Shown one piece after another: positions 20,707 to 32,937 of a stretch of 64,000 bases of DNA. The notes beneath the pieces were generated by a model. The model made no database searches. It had not been told where the DNA came from and was given only the letters and a program-made list of their open reading frames with translations. The stretch's first letter is position 1. Each line of letters opens with the position of its first letter. This DNA comes from Delia radicum (Eukaryota; Arthropoda; Insecta; Diptera; Anthomyiidae): contig CM037852.1 in NCBI GenBank assembly GCA_021234595.1, positions 48,322,289-48,386,288 on the forward strand, in the 5' to 3' direction. The translations under genes and the position numbers were made by a program.

Positions 20707-22470
20707 TTATGGAGTAACACTTTAAAAAAATTTATTTGTCAATGTTAACTTGTCAAATACAAAATAAAATTCCAAGTGATCTTTTTAGGAAAAACTTAGA
20801 TTTGTGCAGAAAAAAACAAGCATTTTAAGCAAAATATGCATTTATAGCAAAATATGTACTTAATAAATCGATGCCATTTTAACTCAAATTGTTTGATAGG
20901 CAAAAATATTTTGTTTACGCTGTTTTCAAAATTAAGGAAAATAACATGCATTTTGCATAAACTTCCGGTCCCAGGTATCATATTTATATTATTATATATA
21001 TTATATTATAATATATTATTATTTATATTTATATTACATATATATATATTATTTCTTCTAAAGTGAATGAAAGGCATTTCGAAGACCATTTTAACAAATT
21101 TTATTTCACGCCCATGTAAATATTGCCTATTTCTGACGTTATAATTTACATAGTTGTGAATTTTTAAGTTCATAAAAGTAACCCTTAAACTAATAATTTT
21201 TACGCAGAATAAGTAGGCTGGAACTCTTGAGGAGCGATTTATCCCGTTTGGTAAAATCAAAGCACAACATATAACAATATTTATGATACATACAAAACTC
21301 CTTTTCAGGGAACACCATTTCAAAAAATCTGAGGAAAAAAAATTCATCAACATATTTTGGGTCCTAAGTTGGACAAGATTTTATGGCATTTTCCGTTAAA
21401 TGCTACTTTTCAAATTATTTTGTAAGAATTCCATTATTTCCAATCTTTGCCATTGCAAGCCATTTTTTAAATTTTTTCAGATTTTTTATATAAAAAATTG
21501 TATTAAACATAGATAAAACAAAACCTTTGTATGTATGTTTTTTATTTATATTTATCAAATGTTTGTAGAAATTAAATTTATTTTAAAGCAGCGAATATTT
21601 AAATCTTTAAAGTTCATACTAATTAACTACAAAACCATTTTAGAACTTTATCTGTAAATTCCTTCATTATTGTTTTTTATTAAAAATCTTATCTAAAAAA
21701 CTTTAAATTAACTGTTAACATTAGACATTTTTGGAATTGGTACGGCATTTTCCTCCAAATTTGCACTTTAAATTATTCCAAAAATTCTAGGGCAAAAAAA
21801 AATGTAACAGGCAAACCCATTTAATTTAGTCATGATTTAAAATTACAAACCCCGTTTTTTAAAGTTTTTTGTTTCGTATTACTGTTTTATAAATTTTTTA
21901 TGGGTGTGGGGGAGAGAGGTAAATCACACTCATTCCCCCTCTACAACCGCAGAATAAAACCGCACATGCAGAAAGATAAAACTTCAATTAAAAAATATAT
22001 TGTTTTTGTGATTTTATTACGAAGAAATGACGGTTTTGGTTTTTTAGTAAAAGCGTAAAGGATAATAATCTGAAGTCAAAATATTAATATTTCCATTAAC
22101 AAAAAGTTGGTAGTGGAAGTGTTAAAAATTTATTTTTTTAAGTTTTACGAAATTTTTATTTTTACGCTTTGCCGCTTCTAAACCGTACACGGCTCACTTA
22201 CAATTTCTTCATTAAATATTTGGTAAATTTTGGTTTCTATCGGAAGTTGTTCATTTCTAGCAGTAAGTGAAAATCTTTCAATTAACGCATTTGTGCTCAA
22301 TTCTATGTCAGCCCTGATACAGCAATACCCGTTAGAGGGTTAAAGAAAAATATTAGCATTAGGCAAAAGATTACTAACAAAGGCAAACACTTGAAATGCT
22401 GCGAACTTGCCACTTATCAATTATGACAGCTGTAAGGACGTAGATCACTAATGCGAACATCAAATTTTAA
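20707..22470. other. AT-rich DNA without a recognised gene
   Basis: Includes a simple AT-dinucleotide/trinucleotide stretch at about 20985-21050. The section at 20820-20965 resembles 1840-1990. The minus-strand frame at 21006-21353 runs into the simple repeat and has no domain. The last 290 bases include the right end of the TTAA-flanked candidate (22340-22343). Confidence 0.35.
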
Positions 22471-22472
22471 TA

Positions 22473-23397
22473 CAAGGTGGCGCAAAAATAACCTTCCGAT
22501 GTTTTTTGGCTGTAATTAAAAAAAAAAAATGAAAAACTTTGATTCTTCTTGTGGATTATTTTTATTTAGTATTTTAATTTTTTTACATCAAGTCGAGAAT
22601 ATGATGTCATGTAAATGGCCGCCGCCACAGTTGATTGTCATTTGAGCCCTTTTTATGGCATTTTCCATCACTTTGGCCAAAACTTCCGGCGATAGGTCCT
22701 CACATTCTTGACTGATATTGTCTTTAAGAGCTGCAAGAGTCTGAGGCTTGTTGACATAAACCCGCGACTTTCAAAAAGCCGCACAAAAAGAAGTCTGGAG
22801 CGGTCAAATCAGGCGATCTTGCTGGCCAGTGCAAATCGCCAAAACGGGAGATTAGGCGCCCGGGAAATGCATCCTTCAGCATATCGGTTGTGGCACGTGC
22901 AGTGTGTGCCGTTGCACCGTCCTGTTGGAACCACATATTTTCCAATCCCAATTCATCAAGTTGCGGCAAAAAGAACTCATTGATCATTGTGGCACGTCGT
23001 CTGGACGATGTCGACGGCGCTTCCATGACATCCTCGGCTACAGCAGCAATATTCTCTGCAGAACGGCTACTCCGGGGTCTGCCACGCCTGGCAGCATCTC
23101 GTGTTGTGCCAGTCTCTTCGAGGCGAGCGGCTAAACGTCGCAGTGTTTCACCAGTAGGCGTTGGACGGCCAGGAAATCTGCGACGAAATTCACGTTGTGC
23201 CAAAGTCGCCGACCGATTATTGGTCAAATAAATGGTCACCAATATTCCGCGTTCTGGAGCAGTGTAGCGTAACATTGTTTATTAACGTGTATTTCGCATG
23301 TGCTTACTACACAAATGTCAAAACAGAACTGACATTAGGGGCCAATCGCAAAATTTATAGCATTTTCTGATAGGAGGATTACTTTTGCGCCGCCTTG
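22473..23397 (-). mobile_element. Tc1/mariner element with DD41D-type transposase, internally deleted, both ends intact
   Basis: The left end is caaggtggcgcaaaaataac and the reverse complement of the right end is caaggcggcgcaaaagtaat. TA flanks both sides (22471-22472, 23398-23399), as for Tc1/mariner insertions. On the minus strand an open frame of 183 codons (22724-23275) starts MLRYTAPERGILV, with a helix-turn-helix region (residues about 1-90), jumps by deletion past the first catalytic aspartate, and then has WFQQDGATAHTA and SPDLTAPDFF. The two aspartates are 41 residues apart. The frame shifts near 22770 and then continues as SRVYVNKPQTL to GGGHLHDI. It cannot encode an active enzyme but keeps ends that might be mobilised in trans. 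Its higher GC suggests a younger or foreign sequence than its surroundings. The plus-strand frames here are shadows. Confidence 0.92.
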
Positions 23398-23399
23398 TA

Positions 23400-25285
23400 T
23401 TAGCTCCGCGTTTTTTAAATAATTTTTACCAAAAATAAAGTTTTTTCTTTAAAATTACTTATTAATTCATATACTTCAAAAAACTACGAATAACTTTCAA
23501 GTATGGGGCATATGAATTAATGGCGATTAATAATTAGGAAAAATTTCCTGAGTGTTGCTTCTGTTTACAAAAAATAAAAAAACCATTTACATTTTTTCAA
23601 GGTTTTCAAAAATTAATTGATCAACTTATAGGTTGGAATATTAAAATTGCATTTTCTTCTAACTCATAATTTTCTTCAAATATCAAAACATTTAGCTTGA
23701 TTTTTAACTACACTTCCTACTCCTCTCAGCAACAAAATACCGAACTCAGTCAAGCAAATGAAAACATTTTTTTACACTGAAAAATAATTGCAACATGTTG
23801 ATAACAAATTGTTGCTTAAACTCACTCACTTTTATATTGCTTATATTTTGGTATTTTCTATTCAAATTTAATATATTTTTATTTAATTTTGCTGATATTA
23901 TCGTTAATATTAGAAATAAAAAAATTTGCATTAATGAATATTTAAAAGCATGATAAAAATTAATTTAAGCTTTTAAATTTCTGCAACATGTTTTCATTTG
24001 CTGGGTGCGAGTTTATGAATAAATAAAAAGAGGCCTAATTGAGAGAGACTGATGTGGATAGAAACCCACTGGTATAGGCAATAGTAACAGATATTTAGTA
24101 GCCTCAATAATATTTCGCTAGTCACAGTTAAACATTTTGTTAACTATAACAGGACCACTTGATTGGTAATAAATTAAGTTCGCAACCTCAATCTGTTATC
24201 TGGGTGCAGTTAGAAGTTCTTGGGGAATAATTAATTTAATAATTAATTCTTTTAACAAATAATTCTTTCAATGCTCTGATACTTTGTATCAGATCATTGT
24301 ATTGTATTTAGGGTTGCCAGATTCCAATTTGCAAAAGTGATTAACATTCACCAAAAAAACCTTGAATTTGAAAAAAAATCTTGACAATTAAAAACACTCA
24401 TACGATAGTAGTTAGTTGGTTTGTGTAAATTGTACACTCATAAAAAAAGTTAATATCCCGAGTAAAAATGTTTACAAAAATATATATGTTATTGCATGTT
24501 ATTATATATAAATGCATATGTTTATGTAAATTTTTAAAAAAAAAAATATTTTTCTCTAAACTTATTAAGACGACGCCATATATAATTACATCTTATTACA
24601 TATCGACCAATAAATAATCGCATATGACATTTACAATTATATATGATTAATTTAAGTATGTACAAATATATGTATAATAATATATTACACAAATAAAAAT
24701 TATATATGACGACATATTTTTATTTTATTTTGGATAAAACGATATCTTGATCTATTCATAGTTGCATGTAAAGATACGAGTATATCGTTCCATACAAAAA
24801 AAAGAAAGCTCTTTTAAATGTAAAACTATATATTGTCGGGATTTAAAGTCTGAATCATGTCTGTCCCGAATTTTAAATAATTTGCAAAATTTCGTCACAT
24901 ACTCAAACGACAGGTACTTTTTGTGGATAAAAAGCAAACATTTTTTAGGATACTTACAGTTGCTACACGATGCCTTCGTAGTGTATTTTTGGATTTTTTT
25001 TACAAATTACAGTTTAAAAGTTTCACAATGCTGAGCATATTATGAGAAGAGCATTTATAAAATTTCCATAGATTATTTTGGTCCATAACAGTATTATTTA
25101 CGATAGTTTGAAACAAATAATTTTATCTTTTACTTGTTTTAAATGGAAAGATTGTATTAAAACTTAACTGATATGACAGGATGATTATATATTTTTATTA
25201 AATTGTGTATATTTTCATACAGGCATATACAAAAATGTAACATTTAGTGCAATTTTAACAGACTACAACTCGGACCTAATTATAT
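23400..25285. other. No gene recognised
   Basis: AT-rich. At 24448 the phrase cccgagtaaaaatgtttac begins a stretch with many tatataatta-like words to about 24740, probably a MITE remnant (reverse complement ttttactcggg occurs at 32580). The open frames at 24752-25034 are mutual shadows. Confidence 0.35.
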
Positions 25286-26560
25286 GTGATGGAGAGCATG
25301 ATCAACTACCATCTTGTAAATTATCTGGAGGCCAACTCACTTACTAGTGATCGACAGTATGGCTTTCGTAGAACTCGTTCTACGGGAGATCTGTTGGCAT
25401 TCCTTTCGGAATGTTTGAGTCGGTTTATTCACATGTTTGGTGAGAACAAGGTAGTTGCTCTAGATATTTCCAAGGCGTTCGTTATCAAAGCCTTTGGTGT
25501 CGGTAATGATTTCTCTCGATTTATCTCGAGTTTTCTCAGAGATCGTACTATACGTGTTGTTATAGATGGGGGTCTCATCCGACGAGTTTCAGTTATGTTC
25601 AGGGGTACCACAGGACTCTGTTCTTTCTCCATCTCTTTTTCTCATCTTTCTTAATGACCTCCTTGATCGAACTATCAATCCTATTTACTCCTTTGCAGAT
25701 GACAGCAACATTTGTCATTCTTTTCCCTTCGATCGTATGTCAAGCCTTGAGGAGGTTGGGTACAAAAGACAGATTATGAATGACACACTCAATCATGACC
25801 TTTCGACAATCTCAGATTGGGGTCGTGCGAACAGGGTCGATTTTAATGCTCGTAAGACCCAATGTTGTATGTTGACCCATAGGTCCGTGGACTCAACTAT
25901 GTCATCTGTGTATATGGATGGGATCGTTATTGAGGATTCAGATAGTCTTGATGTTCTGGGCATGAGAATACAGTGTGATGTCCGTTGGACAGATCACATC
26001 ATTCAAGTATCAAAAGCAACTTTCAAGTGTCTTGGTTTTCTAAATCGGTGTAAAAATACTTCACTCCCTCTGATCTCCTTATTATATATACCACCTACAT
26101 CCGGGCGAAGATGGAATATAACTCCCATATATGAGCAGGTGCTTCAAACTCTATTTTGGGGCTTCTGGATCGTGTGCAACGGAGAGCGTTGATGCTTATC
26201 AACGACAGTAGGGTTTGGAACTCTATTGACTAGTTGGAGCATCGTCGAAATGTGGGTTGTGTGACTTTGTTCTATAGATATTACCATGGGAAGTGTTCTG
26301 CTGAGATAAGCCGACTCATCACGAGGGACCGGGTCTCTATTCTTACTACCCTGCAAATCGCACAACGCATTACAGAGAAAATTCGTTTATCAGTCGCACT
26401 AGCCGTATGTGGAATTGTCTCCCTGCGGAGGTCTTCCCTGCAAATTACACTTTAGAAAAATTCAAGTCAAATGGCCACACTACTCCCTCTTTCCTCTCCC
26501 CCATAGCCTATTTTCCTGATATCAACACAATGCATTAGTAGGGGGCATGCTTTAGGGGTT
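25286..26560 (+). pseudogene. 5'-truncated LINE, reverse transcriptase relic (family L-A, copy 1)
   Basis: Three frames in succession encode the reverse transcriptase of a non-LTR retrotransposon: MINYHLVNYLE, SDRQYGFRRTRSTGDLL, VVALDISKAF (first aspartate motif), then LCSGVPQDSVLSPSLF and YSFADDSNICHS (FADD catalytic box), DVRWTDHI, LGFLNRCKN. After frame breaks the C-terminal part follows (RRWNITPIYE, EHRRNVGCVTLFYRYYHGKC). Frameshifts occur near 25590 and 26080-26190, with stops beyond. The 5' half of ORF2, the endonuclease and ORF1 are absent. The clade was not settled. No poly-A tail or target duplication was seen. A more decayed relative is at 51898-53360. Confidence 0.85.
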
Positions 26561-27614
26561 GGTTCAACGTATCATTTGACATAAAATCATATACAATTAT
26601 ATCAGGTCAAAATCCGAATACAATAATATCTGGTTTTTATATAATTATAACTATTTGTATCTGTTTAGAGATAAACTGATACAATTGGATACCAAACTGA
26701 TACAATCTAAAACAATTCTCTCGGACCATAATTCGGATAAAATTGTACTGGACATTTATCTAATTGTTTCAGATTATATCTAAACCCATACAAACACATT
26801 ATATGGGCCAAATTTTTGATGAAATTTAATAAGATTACATCTGCCGTCGCTTAGAAATTGATATGACTACATAAAGATCCACATCAATTTTTTTTCCGAA
26901 TTAAAACAAGTAAAACAGTTTTCAATCAAACTTTATTATTATTATACAAATATTTATTATAACGTTACTTTGCAGTAGAATATTTTGCTATTCTTATTTT
27001 ACAAATTACTAAATGTATTACTAGTTTTGGTTTGCAAATTTAACTAATTTAATTTTACTAATTTTTGAAACCGAATTTGCTAAATTTACCAAAAAAAATT
27101 ACTAATAATATATTTTTTTTGAAAGCTAACAATTTTTTTATCTAGACACAAGATAGGGACAAAACTTGAGCTTGATCTATGCACTTTAATATTAACTACA
27201 TTCAGGGATTAAGTTTTATTATAAAAAAGTTTCGTTCGTGTCATAAATTTTTCAATATATTTATGAAGTTTTCATTAATATTACGAAGAGTTACATAAGC
27301 ATTTAAGACAATTGGCTTCACCATTTCATGTGACCTTAACAGATAAAGAGTGAATTTTGTAAAAAAAAACATTTTCGCGCATTGCACATTCGGTGTTTAG
27401 TTTTAAATAGGCTATTTTGCTGCGTAAACAAAGAATTTTGTTGTTTTCCAACATAAAATCTGAGGAGCACAATAAATTAAAATGCTAAAGTTATAGGAAC
27501 TTTTTGAAAATTGCGCAAAAATTGATGAATTGGTTTTCGTTTTTTTACACTTTTTTCTTTTTGCTAGAAATTTTATTCTTTTATCCAAGCCCGTGGTGGT
27601 TTCGTACATCAATG
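26561..27614. other. No gene; MITE-like subterminal DNA at the start
   Basis: From 26580 to 26830 words such as atacaattatatc, gatacaatt and cagattatatc recur in both orientations, resembling 31660-31850 and 12950-13110. The rest is AT-rich and unassigned. Confidence 0.35.
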
Positions 27615-28250
27615 CTCAGTAAAAAACGCTGCTTACCTGCAAGTAGGGTTGTAAGGGAGTAAGCCAAAAATAATCCCCTACAAACCTACTTACATATGCC
27701 ATGATGGCGAATTCCCAATTGGAAGCATTTCTTTTGGGCAAAAGTTTTAGCGTTTATAAAAAAGCTGTGATTTCATGGCTTTCAGTGAAAGCATATTTCA
27801 CGTCTACATTATTACCATCAAAAGTATTAATATGAATATTATATAATTTATTTTAAATAAAATTGTATAGATATTAATTTTTTGTTGTTAAAATTTTAGA
27901 CATATTAATATAATAATTTTATTTTTTTTTTGCCGCACCACGTGTTAGCTCTTAGAAACAGTTAAATGACTAACCATTTTTGTCACATACTCGAAAATAG
28001 CAAACACAATCGGAAATCACTCTGGAAAACTGGTACAGATCGTTTATAACCCACGATATGAAACTTTCTGCATTACAAGCTGCATATTTGTAAGGGAATA
28101 TGGCAAGCTGATTACAACATGCATCCTTGTAAAGGAAACCAGTAAGCTCAAAAAAAGTTTTTGTTTATTTTTATATGAAAATGATTCGTTTCTTTTGCTG
28201 CTTCTCAGTACTTACATCAGCGCATTTGTTTTTATGCTGGTGTTGCTGGG
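27615..28250 (-). mobile_element. MITE family M1 (CCCAGTAAAA ends), copy 1, reverse orientation
   Basis: This 636-bp segment is the diverged reverse complement of 33904-34538. It begins ctcagtaaaaaacgctgctt and ends tgctggtgttgctggg. Shared internal landmarks are gaaactttctgcattacaag, gatttcatggctttca and ccgcaccacgtg. No transposase is present. Length and ends agree with copies 2 and 3, so these are full-length copies of a non-autonomous element. The superfamily is not known. Confidence 0.8.
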
Positions 28251-31200
28251 TACTGTTTCGCGAAATTCGTCAAAATTAACATTATCTGTGTGTTTGCCAA
28301 TGCTTTAACATAAAACCTGGGGGAGCATTAATACATTTTAAGAAATAAATATTTTATGGACCATATTAAATTTAGTAAGTATTCAATTAACTTGTAGAAA
28401 ACACCCCTGCCAGTTGTACAAAAATCAAGCTCCGACCTGCCACTGGCCAACCGATTAATTGTAAATATATTACTGGCAAAACACTGACGCTTTCCCAGCG
28501 TTTCCAAAAGCGCTTTGCCAGTATTAGTTATACAATAATTTCAGTGGTCCACAAACAAAAACAATTGGCAAAGAATTGGCTGAGACTACTAGGCCAAAAT
28601 ATGCACACGGTTCCCAGTGCTATTAAGTCAGAAATTGCCTACAGCTCAAAAGGCTAACAACTGGTAAGCATTTATTTAATAAAAATGATAATGATTTATT
28701 TAAAAAAGTTTGTAGGTGCAAGCTTCCGAGTTAGATCCCAGTCCCAGGCGAATTTTTTTTTGTGATTTTTTATACTTTTTAATATATTTTTTTATATAAA
28801 ATTAATTTTTTTGTTTCTTGAAAAGCCTTTTTAAGGCCAACATTTTTTGTTTTGTCAAGTTGTTTCCATCAATCTTTATGCCAGTGTTGATATTACTTAC
28901 GTTTTAGCTATCAATTATTATATGTCTCGTTAGCTCACTGGGTAGAGCTGTCGGCTGCCAATTTGGCAGCCAGGGTTTGAATGTCTTCGGGACCAACAAA
29001 ATTATACATGAATGTGTTTTAATTTTATTTTTAAAACAAATTTTTTAGACCATCTAGTTCATGGTTTTACCAACATTTGCCCACGTTTGAAATTTTGTTT
29101 CTCCAGTGCTTGTCCGCAATTTTTAAAAAGACTGACCTATTGGCTAATGATGTTATCATGTTGGGCTTGGGAAAACACTTGTTGCCAGCACTTGTACCAC
29201 TTGCTACCGTGAATTGCCGTTTCTTTTTTTCTGACTGAAACATTATCTCTTCAACTGACTACGTTAAATTCCAATATAATCTCCAAATCAAATTATCATT
29301 TTTAAATATCGAGTAAACCACGACTTAAATACACAAATATAAATTTTCTTAATTCACTAAGAAAGTGTAATTTTGAGAATTTTTTAAATTTAAACTGTGG
29401 TTATAGTCGGGACTTAATATTCTTTGAATTTTCTTATATAAAATTGTTTTATTCAAGTTTATAAAATAACTTTTGTGCCCCTTGCAGAAAGTGATTTACG
29501 CAAACAGATTTGAAGTCCCTAAATATTGGTTTATTATCGTGTGAAATCCTATTAATATGCCATAAAGTTAAAAAAAAATGTAACCCTAATTTTAAATTTT
29601 TTTAAGAATAGCCCATATATTTTCAAACAAATACACTAAAAGTAAACACTCCACCATAATATTTCAATTAAATGTTCATCTTCTTTTTACAAAAAGTTGT
29701 TCAAGGAAAACATTTTTTAAAATAAACTTTAAGGGATTTTTGGTTGGGCTTTAAAAATCTTAGCAAAACCTATTCTTTCTTGATTCTAGACGAGCATTAC
29801 AAATTCTTGTAAATCACGCGGAATCAAGGCCTTCTGGCAACCCTATACGTACGTATTACATGTTGGTTTTTCCCTTTCCATTTATTAGTTAGTTGATTTT
29901 GTTGTGTACATTTTGTCTTACTAACGGGTTTATTGTTAAGAGATTTGATATCAACGGCACCATTAAACATGCCAAACAAAAAAAAAAACATGACTGAGAT
30001 TTCAATTTTGACTCAAATATTACATTTCCATTTAAAAATGCAAATGTTATAACCCCAAAATCATAAAAAAAATACAAGATGTTCTATACTATGTAGGAAA
30101 TGTTGTGTTCGATTCTGTTTCTTTGTAAAAATGGAATAGAATTTAAGCTGTTTTATATGCTATTCTGGTATACGAAGACCTGCACCCATCCCAGTGCACT
30201 GTGTGTCACGAGTTTATTCATTTAATGACCAAATAGAATTTCATGATAAATAAAAGTTTTAATGATATATTTACACAATTTCAGTTCATTTTGAAAGAAA
30301 TCAGCAAAGGTTGTGGTTTAAATAAAATAGTTTTTGGTAGTGCTACGTTTACATTTCATTTGAAATTCATTGATTTTGATTAAATTTCTTCCGAAATATT
30401 GATTATTAAAGCACTTGCCTTTTTTTTGACAGTAGCAAGATTTTAATTAAATTAAATTTTATAAGAAAATTTTAGATTTTAATAAAAATTGCATTTAATA
30501 TAAATATCAACAATATATTGTGAAATATATTCAAAATGATACATTGATAAAAACAATTAAAAGAGATATAAATGATCAAAATCGGTTTATGCGATTATGA
30601 GAAAGCGATAATTTTACCTTACAAAGGACTATTTGATACAGACATTTTATAATTTTTTTATAAAAAGGGCTTTCAAAATATGTTTTGTTTTTGACTCTTA
30701 TTACGTTCATGTTTGTTAAATGCGTATAGTATTATATATCGTTGGAAATCTTTTTGATCTTTAGTTACATATAAAAAAAAAACAAAAAAATGTGTAACAA
30801 CACACTATTTTTACAAAATATTGCATGTCTCAAAACTGAGATATTCGAAATTATTTTTAATTAGCGGTAATGTATTTTCAAAAATACGAAGTTTGATACC
30901 CATGTTGGCAGAGTTGATACCCTTTGGCAAATATAGTGGAAACTTCGTCTAAAATCCAAACGCGCACGAATATGGAAAAAAGAAAAAAAGTGTCCACTAA
31001 AACTTAATAATACCTTGTAGTACAAAACCAATACCACGAAAAGTTGTGCATGCTCGGACATGCTACTTTATACCGGTGATGAGCATTTCAAAAACAAATA
31101 CTTTTCATTAGATACCAAATTTATATATAATTTTTTGAAGGAAATATGAAAAAAAAAACGCAAAAATCAGAAAATGGGTTAATTTTTGAGCCCACTTTTT

Positions 31201-32937
31201 AACCTCTAAATGTGAGACTTGGTATCTAAAAATATATAATATATCAAAATTTTATCACACTCGGCGCGAACCCATGAGCAGACTCTCCTTATAAGTCAAT
31301 TTTTGAAAATTTAAAAAGAGTGACTTTTCAAAGTAAATATATTAAAAATTTATATATTATTAGATACATATATTGAAACAAAGTATTATTCATTTGAAAA
31401 TACAATTTTAGTTTTTCAAAATGACTAATTGTTTTTTTTTTTTAACATATTTGTTGTTGTATTTTCTTAACGACTGATTTATGCGTTACCATATGGTAAC
31501 TATGGCCTGGCTAGGGGACTGGTTTACAATTCACAAGTATTTTAGGATTTTTTTTCAAAATGTTATATAAAATTTATATAAAATTATATATTAAAAAATA
31601 TATTTTCCGAATATATAGTGGAATTTGATCCGAAAAATGGTTCTATTAAATTTAATCACTTTGGATCTAATTATATTTAAATAGATACAATTTAATAAAA
31701 AAAAAAACTATACAATTCTATCCGAGTTTTGTCCCCGATATAATTACATCTAATTATATTATATTTGATGCAATTAGATATAATTAGATGCAATTAGATA
31801 CTTAATAATCTAAATATATTTAAATTGAGAGATATTAAGTTACATATATTTGACTTCCATAAAACGGGTTCAAAACACAAAATGTAAGATTGAAATTTGT
31901 AAATAACTTAGATTTTATTTATATTATTTTAGGACATCAAATTTTCGTTTTTAACAAAATAGTTAATTTTAATTTAATTTAAAAAAAATTTGTCTATATT
32001 AAAATGGCCCAGTAAAATGCAAATAACAGGTTGCAAAACAACTTATACTGTATTTTAATAGCTAATAATTTCCGTTTTACAACCGACTCTTTTATACAGA
32101 GTTTGTGCTATTGGCAATAAGTTCTTTACCTCCAAGTTGCTTAAGAACCGGTTCTAGAAGCAGTTATAAAACTGGTTCTGAGACAGTGAAACCTTACAAT
32201 TTGACTCCCAGGAACCCTATGTGGGAAAAGAAGCTGTTCTAGAACAGGTTCATAGGTAATCATTTCTAAAAACATTTGCTGGAGGGTTTGTTATTTGGAA
32301 TGGAAATCGATTTCACAGAATTGTAAACTATTTTCGTAAACTATTTTTTTTTAAGAGAAGCAACACTCAGGAAATTCTTAATATTAAATAATGTGTTGCT
32401 TTTCTTTCTAAAGGGGGTTAGTAGAGAAGTGAAAGGTGGGGAAAGATGAAGGGCTTCAAACATAGCAAGACTCTTATTGCGCGAGATGATAAGTCTTAGA
32501 ACAGTTGTTGCTCGAGAGTTGGCGAACTTACTTAAGCTATTTTTTATTAAAGAATATATTGTTATATATAATTGTTTTTACTCGGGTGAAATAATCATTT
32601 ATCTGAAAACTCGTATAAATGCGCAGTTACTCATTTAGGAAAATTGTTCATTAATGAATAAAAAAATTAAAAAAACAGTTGCAATTTAATGTGATATATA
32701 GCAAATTTTTGATGAAAATTAACGAATTTAAATTTGATACCTGATTTTTAAAGCTTTTGTCTAAATTATTTTCTGTTTTGGAACATTTGAGTACTTTTTG
32801 GACGTTTTCTGAAAAATTGTAATTTTTGTTTTCAAAATTTGTTAATTAGCCAAAGCTTTGGGTGGTTTTGAGTTTGCCTCTCCAATAAAATCCATATATT
32901 TTATTACACATATTTCATTATATTGTTTTAATAACGT
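28251..32937. other. Long gene-poor stretch with repeat traces
   Basis: From 28400 to 28660 the words ctggcaaa, ttgccagt and gccagt recur on both strands, again suggesting subterminal repeats of a DNA element. At 31090-31260 there is a dispersed repeat (cattagataccaaattt ... gggttaatttttgagccca) related to 55620-55720. Around 31660-31850 and 32570-32592 (ttttactcggg) are MITE-like traces. No convincing coding sequence. Confidence 0.35.
28924..28995 (+). other. tRNA-like sequence, 72 nt, degraded
   Basis: The ends gtctcgt and tcgggac pair at six of seven positions, and a perfect D stem (gctc/gagc) encloses actgggta, as in a tRNA. The T loop (tttgaat) is near the right place but its stem is poor. 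The anticodon arm is replaced by an unusual 7-bp hairpin ggctgcc/ggcagcc, so no anticodon can be assigned. It is best seen as a tRNA pseudogene or the head of a SINE. Confidence 0.45.

Larger units (their letters stand above)
15909..22343. mobile_element. Candidate TTAA-flanked (piggyBac-like) element of 6.4 kb, heavily invaded
   Basis: TTAA at 15909-15912 is followed by ccctctaacggcctaatgct. The complement of the other end, inward from TTAA at 22340-22343, reads ccctctaacgggtattgctg. The first 11 bases are identical, and after a one-base gap the match resumes (A-TGCTG). Paired inverted ends beginning CCC and bounded by TTAA are the signature of piggyBac elements. No piggyBac transposase was recognised between them; the interior holds a Tc1 relic, a foldback and unassigned DNA. 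On the minus strand a frame of about 50 codons is open from 22339 inward (motifs IERFSLTARNEQLP, YQIFNEEI), not identified. The ends may instead belong to two separate relics. Confidence 0.5.

Noticed and set aside
20985..21060. AT-rich run as a promoter or origin
   Set aside because: It is a simple AT repeat; nothing else supports regulatory function.
22890..23231. Plus-strand frames over the DD41D element
   Set aside because: Shadows of the minus-strand transposase; the open character comes from higher GC.
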